From NCBI GenBank assembly GCA_015039315.1, contig WIDE01000003.1:248001-312000 (forward strand): a DNA stretch of 64,000 nt, written 5' to 3'. The DNA is from Clavulina sp. PMI_390. Its lineage: Eukaryota; Basidiomycota; Agaricomycetes; Cantharellales; Hydnaceae. The position numbers and the translations under genes are program-made. The notes under the pieces are model-generated. The model was not told the origin of the DNA, did not search any database, and worked only from the letters and a program-made list of their open reading frames with translations. Shown one piece after another: positions 58,458-64,000 of this stretch; positions within the stretch are counted from its first letter, which is position 1; each line of letters starts with the position of its first letter.

Positions 58458-61400
58458 ATGGAGGAAGAGGAAGACGGTCAGAATGTTCCGGGTCCAAAGC
58501 CAATTCGGCGGCTAGAACAGTCTCTTGTCAACCGAATCGCTGCAGGAGAGGTCAGACATGAGCACGGCCGCGCCACAATTCAGTCTGTATTGACCCTGTT
58601 GCTAGATCATTCATCGACCTTCTTCTGCCCTGAAAGAGATATTGGAGAACTCGCTCGATGCTGGCTCAAAGGTCATTAGAGTCACCGTTAAGGATGGTGG
58701 CATGAAACTCTTGCAGATCGAAGACAATGGCTCCGGAATTCGTGTTAGTCACATTCGACATTTGCGCGTTGCAATCAACCTGCTTATGTCTAATCGCCGA
58801 TAGAAAGCAGACCTCCCCATTCTATGCGAGCGCTTCACGACCTCCAAGCTGCAAAAGTTCTCCGACCTCCAATCCATTGCCACCTACGGCTTTCGTGGCG
58901 AGGCGCTTGCCTCTATTTCGTTCGTCTCCCACCTCACAGTAACGACCAAGACAAAGGACGACGCGTGTGCCTGGAAACTCTCGTATGCGGATGGAAAGCC
59001 CGTACCTGCCAAAACGGGCCAATCCGCCGAGGCGAAACCTTGCGCTGGGAATGATGGCACGCTGCTGCAGGTGATTTGCCCATCGTGTTGCTCTTTGCTC
59101 CCTCTTCTCACAGCTTCGGGGCGTCGAAGGTCGAGGACTTGTTTTATAATACGCCGACTCGCCTTTCTGCATTGAGGTCGGGCTCGGATGAGTATGTAAG
59201 TCTACGGTTGAAACTGATCACCCGCCGTCGTGCTGAACCTCTGGGCTTTTTCGTCCAGTCTCGTATCTTAGATGTCGTGTCTCGCTATGCTATCCACAAC
59301 CCACAGGTTGCCTTTAGTTGCAAAAAAGTGAGCCTTCTCAAACCCATATTAGACCTGGCTCATAGTTCGCTGTATCCTGAACATAGACTGGCTCGGCCAC
59401 CCCTGATATCTCAACACCAGGTTCATCGCAGATCCCGACGACGATTCGGCTTCTACATGGCGGGGCAGTCGCACAAGAGCTTATCCATGTCCCTATGTCA
59501 TCGCACTCTGGGTTACGCAAGCGTCGACGTCCAGACTCTTCGAGCGAAGACGGAGTGTCCGATGGCGGTGATGTGGAAAGTGAACAAGATGAAGCAGATC
59601 CTAATGACGTACAATGGGCTGCCGAGGCGTATGTTACCAGCGCAAACTACCACGTGAAGAAGATGACCTTCTTGCTGTTCATCAACCGTGATTATCATCG
59701 TCCTCTATTTTTATTTCTCCACAGGGTCGTGGCTGATGTGGTTACGTCTTGCTCTTAGATCGTTCGGTCGAGTCGACTCGAATCAAGCGAGCAGTCGAGT
59801 CAGTGTACAATGCTATTCTGCCTAAAGGTTCATTCCCCTTCGTATATCTAAGGTAAGGTTTCTTTTCATCCACTCCAGTACGTTGACTCTCACAGTTTGC
59901 ATAGTCTGGAGATTGACCCAGCATGTGTTGACGTCAATGTGCATCCAACAAAACGAGAGGTCCATTTCATTGACGAGGAGAAGATTATATCGAGCGTTGC
60001 CTTGAAGATCCAACGGGCGCTCGCTGCAAGGGATCAATCAAGGACCTTCGAGTATCAGGTTCATATTTATCATCGCAATAATTGGGATTCCGTGTTTCGC
60101 TAACCATGAATTTGGCATGTCTCACTCCCCTAGACCCTTCTCATTGGACCAACCGATCCCAAGTCGCAAGGAAAGGCATCCACTCCTGCCTCGCGAGATC
60201 GGGGATCCAAGTTCCGCGAAAAGTCGTCCGCGAGAGATCAGGAAGACGATAGTGAGGAGGACAAGGACTTTGAACCGCAAAGTGACGGTGACGACAATGA
60301 CGATCGTATGCGTACAGATGACCGGGATGAAGGTACGTTCCTTAGTATACAGAACAATTAGGTCGGAGAATTTACCGCTCAAGCTCTATCCCTCTGGATT
60401 GCGTATAGCCTCCAGCTCGTCAAGGAAGAAGGCAACCACCTCTGGTACACTACCATTCACCTCTGCGCTCAGAGCAAATACCTCCAATCCACATGGACAT
60501 ACTATTCCTAAAACCAGAGTGATCTACCCTCAGCACAAAGTTCGTGGCGCGACACAGCACGACCGGACACTCGATTCGATGTTCCTTCCTGTCCCCAAGT
60601 CCAGCTCCTCCACTTCTCCGAGCTCCAATGTCGCCTCCGCCGCAGCCACGCCACGGAAGGACAAAGGTAAGGGGAAGGAGGTCGATGGAAACACCCCTGG
60701 AGATGCTATCGATGTTGATGTCGAGAAGGATGAGCTTGATGAGGATATAGAGATGGAAGACGGGGAGGGCGGGGACGATGTTCCAACGAAGTCCAAGGCG
60801 GCGACGCCACGAACAGGGAGCGACACGCGGCGCCCCACTGCACCTCTCAAGATAGTCGACTCGGAATGCTTCCTTCAAAGCGTACTGGATCTCCGAGCAG
60901 ATATCGCGAAGCAACGGCATGGAGGTACGTGTAGAGAGGTGAAAGAGCAATCAAACTGGTGGAGATTGTACCAACGCATTGATTGATATTCTCTACAGAG
61001 CTGAGTGAAATCCTCAGCGATATGACACTAGTTGGTATCGTTGACATGCCAAAATCTGTTGCTCTCATTCAACACTCCACACGGCTCTATCTCATCGATT
61101 ACTCCGCTCTATCGTGCGTGCCAGATTCAACTTCGTTTTTAACAACCTGCTCATGCCAAGTTATGCACCTTAGGGAGGAATTGTTTTACCAGCTTGGTGT
61201 AAGACAATTTGGGGATTTCGGACGAATTCATCTTGAACCGTCTCCGTCGATTACCGACTTGATTGAGCTAGCCGTAGCATGTGAGGAGGGCATTTACGAC
61301 GCAGGACTGACCGTTGGAGGGGTCGTTCAGGTGAGTCTTCACGCATGATTTATCTCTTCCGTCGAGAAGACGAGCATAAAGCTCACCACTCGAATTTTTG

Positions 61401-61927
61401 TAGAAAATCTCCAAACTTCTTATTTCGCAAAGGGAGATGCTCGATGAGTACTTTGCGATCAACATCACCGAAGACGGTAAACTTGAGAGCCTGCCAATCT
61501 TGCTCAATAACTATACGCCTAATTTTGATCGACTTCCTCTATTCCTGATGCGACTTGGGCCTCAGGTTAGTAGAAGTTTCTCTTGTGATCCTCTCAATCC
61601 TAGTTTAGCTGAGGTCGCTAATATTCCCCCTTCACCCACAAGGTTAACTGGACGGAGGAGAAGGCCTGTTTTGACACATTACTTCGCGAGCTGGCGTATT
61701 TCTATATTCCAACTCCCCTCCCGCTCCCACCGACGACCGAAACCTCCTCTCCCGATGAGACACAGCAGGACGGGGACGATGAGGAAACACAGCGCTGGCA
61801 GATCCAACACGTCCTAATCCCTGCACTCCGTTCCTTCCTGGTACCGTCTAAGGCTCTCATCAAGGCGAAGGCGGCCGTCCAGGTTGCGAGTTTACCAGAC
61901 CTATATCGGGTGTTTGAACGATGTTAA
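58458..61927 (+). CDS. MLH1: DNA mismatch repair protein Mlh1
   Basis: MutL homolog that acts with Pms1 after MutS recognises a mismatch. The ATG at 58458 gives a short acidic leader, then the GHKL ATPase: [98 protein letters not shown] and [19 protein letters not shown] long acidic/Ser linker follows ([36 protein letters not shown]). The C-terminal dimerisation domain has [35 protein letters not shown] and [20 protein letters not shown], and the protein ends YRVFERC, the conserved Mlh1 FERC terminus. Many short introns, including ones inside the ATPase domain. Complete and apparently functional. Confidence 0.93.
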
Positions 61928-62563
61928 GTTGGGCCTCATGAGGTGCTTTGCCTAGCGCATGCGTCGTGGCATTCGCTATGTGCAGTCTGATGGCCGAACC
62001 TGCTATGCCCGCCAAACGTACCTTCTTGCAGTGATTGTATATCACGCTGACAGACTCGGCCTTAGCTCATTAATCGCAAAAACATTTTCTGGAGCCCTCA
62101 TTGGCTATGTAGATCTCACAATGGAAAGCGAACGATTGGATTCACTAGTTGGAGACAGTTGACTACGGCTTGCGAGTCAACATCGACGACGGCGTAGAGG
62201 CGATAGCGTACTTAAGTACTATCCTAAAGAATGACCAAGGAGGAGCAACGAAAATCAAGATTTGATGGTTAACGGCGCACATAGGGAGGGTCCTATGCGA
62301 ATTTAGTTGCAACGAATGAAAGACTTGGGTGGATATTGCTACAGGGTGATAAATTCCGAAAATTGAGGGGTAACCAGACGACCGCAGGGAATATAGTGTG
62401 TAAAGGGGTAGAAAGGAGCAGGTAGGCTATGAGTGAAGGTATACTGATTGACGAGATGTGCGAAGCAAGAAAACGGCAAAAGCAAAGGTAGGTGAGATGC
62501 ATGAAAATACCAGGGGAAATATAGAAAGATAGAGCGAAAGCAAAGGGACGTTTATGATCTGAG
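61928..62563. other. Intergenic between convergent genes
   Basis: 3' regions of MLH1 (+) and the right-edge gene (-). No recognisable gene; short frames only. Confidence 0.45.
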
Positions 62564-64000
62564 TTAGCGAGCAAGGACCGGAGGAGATGAGCTTTTCTTG
62601 GCCTTGGAGCCTGACGGCAAGTCTACAGGCAGTTGATTGCTACTCCCCGCACCCCCACCACGGCCTGGAAGGATGCCTGTGAGGCTCAGCCTCTTCCTCC
62701 ACTTACCACCACCACCATCTTTGGGAGCAGGTGCAAGGTCGACTGCAGTGCGTACGGGAGGGGGGTGACTCTGGCCTGGCACCTTCCCGTTGCTAGTCGA
62801 GGAACTATTGGTAGGAGCAGAAGCATCTAGAGCCATTGATGAAGGCCTAGGTGCTCGCGGCGGTGGAGGTGCAGGTGCAGGTGCTTTCTCACCAAAGCCA
62901 AAGAGAGCTGGACCCCCATTTCGTTTTGGCAGGATGTAGGACGCTCGATTCCGCAGCTTCGCTACACGCGGGTTCTGTGGGTGAGCGAGCGGGGATGAAG
63001 TGGAGGGTCTACCGTTTTGAGCACCGAGGCTGATTCCAGGGGTCGTGGGGCTTCCGTCATCCTGCACCAACGGGGGTGTAGGGGCAGATAGCCTGAAGCT
63101 CTCCCGATCGGCGAAGGGGCTCGTGTTCACGAGATCCCATTCGTCTTTGGTGCTCGTAGGACTTGGGGCATAGTTCGGGATGTGCAAATCCAGCACGAGA
63201 TCCTGGGGAGCTCCAGTAGAGGGCGAGAGGGGCGGCTGCTGCTGCAAGGGTCCAAGAAGGTCAGAGATCCACTCCGGGACAGGCTTGCTAGGGTCAATCG
63301 ATAACGACTTAAGGTTTGGAGGAGAACGGGCGAAGGCAGCAGTGGACGTGCGAAACGATTCTGTAAGAGGGAGACGGGCAGGCGAAGGAGGAAGTCCAGC
63401 AGCGTTTGGGGGGCCAGCAGGTTCAGCAGGCAACTTTGGGCTGTTGGAATTGGATCCGGGAGGTGTAAAGGAGTGTGTGCCTGCAAGAGCAAGGGGTGCA
63501 AGAGTGGGCGGTGGCCCACTTCGATGATGCAAAGGCGTGGGGGGCATAGAAGATCGATTTCCACGCCTTGACAGTGAAATTCGTCGGACAACTGATGGAC
63601 TGGGTTGAGAAAACTTGACGCGGGTAGTTGGGCTGGATGGAGGCGATGATGCTGACACGCGGAAGCTGGATGGTGGGGAGAGCGCATCAGGCTCGGGCTT
63701 TGGACTCAGGGCAGTAGAAGCTGGGGTCGAGCTCGAGCGTCTTCGGTGATGCTTGGACCTAGGCGGACGAGGTGGAACGAGGACTGATGGAATCTTGAGA
63801 TCGAGGTCGAGTTTGGTGTCGGGCCCATCAAACACAGAGCTCGGGATTTGCTCTAGAAGAGCGGCTGCAGTGAGAGTAGGGGTGTTGTCAACGGGCGGCG
63901 GAGGGGTTTTGATGGCGGCGACCGACGACGACCTCGATCTCGGCACGTAGAAGTCCGCCAGGCGTGCATTCATCTCCTCCCTGTTGTGATCAGGCACCAC
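62564..64000 (-). CDS. Ser/Pro-rich protein, 5' end uncertain (right edge)
   Basis: Open for the whole 1437 nt to the window edge, ending TAA/TAG-type stop at 62564 after SSSPPVLAR. An in-frame ATG at 63971-63973 (MNARLADFYVPRSRSSS) would give 469 aa, but the frame is open upstream, so the real start may lie outside. The sequence is almost all low-complexity Ser/Pro/Arg with SP/TP sites, short hydrophobic islands (SIDPSKPVPEWISDLLGPL; DLVLDLHIPNYAP; KDEWDLVNTSPFADRESF) and a basic C-terminus (GGGKWRKRLSLTGILPGRGG). No domain is recognised. The repeated SLSxRG and RxxS contexts suggest a phosphorylated regulatory or scaffold protein (inference). Confidence 0.6.
   Translation of the reverse strand: MVPDHNREEMNARLADFYVPRSRSSSVAAIKTPPPPVDNTPTLTAAALLEQIPSSVFDGPDTKLDLDLKIPSVLVPPRPPRSKHHRRRSSSTPASTALSPKPEPDALSPPSSFRVSASSPPSSPTTRVKFSQPSPSVVRRISLSRRGNRSSMPPTPLHHRSGPPPTLAPLALAGTHSFTPPGSNSNSPKLPAEPAGPPNAAGLPPSPARLPLTESFRTSTAAFARSPPNLKSLSIDPSKPVPEWISDLLGPLQQQPPLSPSTGAPQDLVLDLHIPNYAPSPTSTKDEWDLVNTSPFADRESFRLSAPTPPLVQDDGSPTTPGISLGAQNGRPSTSSPLAHPQNPRVAKLRNRASYILPKRNGGPALFGFGEKAPAPAPPPPRAPRPSSMALDASAPTNSSSTSNGKVPGQSHPPPVRTAVDLAPAPKDGGGGKWRKRLSLTGILPGRGGGAGSSNQLPVDLPSGSKAKKSSSPPVLAR

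Overview
This is nuclear DNA of a filamentous fungus, almost certainly a basidiomycete of the Agaricomycotina. The genes are single-copy eukaryotic housekeeping genes broken by many GT..AG introns of about 45-65 nt. There is no operon logic, and proteins are rich in Ser/Pro/Gln linkers. The F-box protein and the conserved unknown protein at 4.9-6.1 kb are typical of mushroom-forming fungi and their relatives. A Rhizoctonia/Ceratobasidium-like source is my guess from general feel, not shown by the sequence. Gene models come from reading splice sites and protein families by eye. Where exon lengths sum to a whole number of codons, the entry says so.

Layout. 0.5-1.4 kb (-): a DsbA/FrnE-type thioredoxin-fold protein running off the left edge. 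3.1-6.1 kb: an F-box protein (+) converging on a conserved fungal protein of unknown function (-). 6.1-15.2 kb: a gene-poor block with only weak ORFs and an 81-bp direct repeat. 15.2-23.1 kb (+): the class III PI 3-kinase VPS34 followed by the AP-3 adaptor beta subunit. 24.1-27.5 kb (+): a J-domain protein with long introns. 28.4-32.2 kb: TFIIF beta (-) and kinetochore DSN1/Mis13 (+), divergent. 33.9-36.4 kb (+): a Git1-like MFS transporter. 37.3-40.0 kb (+): a Yck-type casein kinase 1. 41.0-42.3 kb (+): ARPC2. 42.8-44.7 kb (-): mitochondrial citrate synthase. 45.4-54.3 kb (-): two neighbouring, diverged von Willebrand-A/Mediator-25-like genes. 54.5-54.9 kb (+): a small complex I subunit. 55.5-56.6 kb (-): a POF1-like NMN adenylyltransferase. 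57.1-58.3 kb (-): a coiled-coil protein. 58.5-61.9 kb (+): MLH1. 62.6-64.0 kb (-): a Ser/Pro-rich protein at the right edge.

Most genes act independently. The closest functional link is VPS34 beside AP-3 beta, both in endosome/vacuole trafficking. Citrate synthase and the complex I subunit are both mitochondrial but are not adjacent. Several pairs are divergent with short shared promoters (TFG2/DSN1, MED25-like/complex I subunit, coiled-coil/MLH1).

I found no CRISPR, insertion sequence, rRNA or convincing tRNA, and no obviously new multi-gene system. The observations most worth checking are the tandem MED25-like pair, a 113-bp tandem duplication that frameshifts the C-terminus of one of them, micro-exons of 14 and 21 nt that carry catalytic motifs, and the unexplained 9-kb block.
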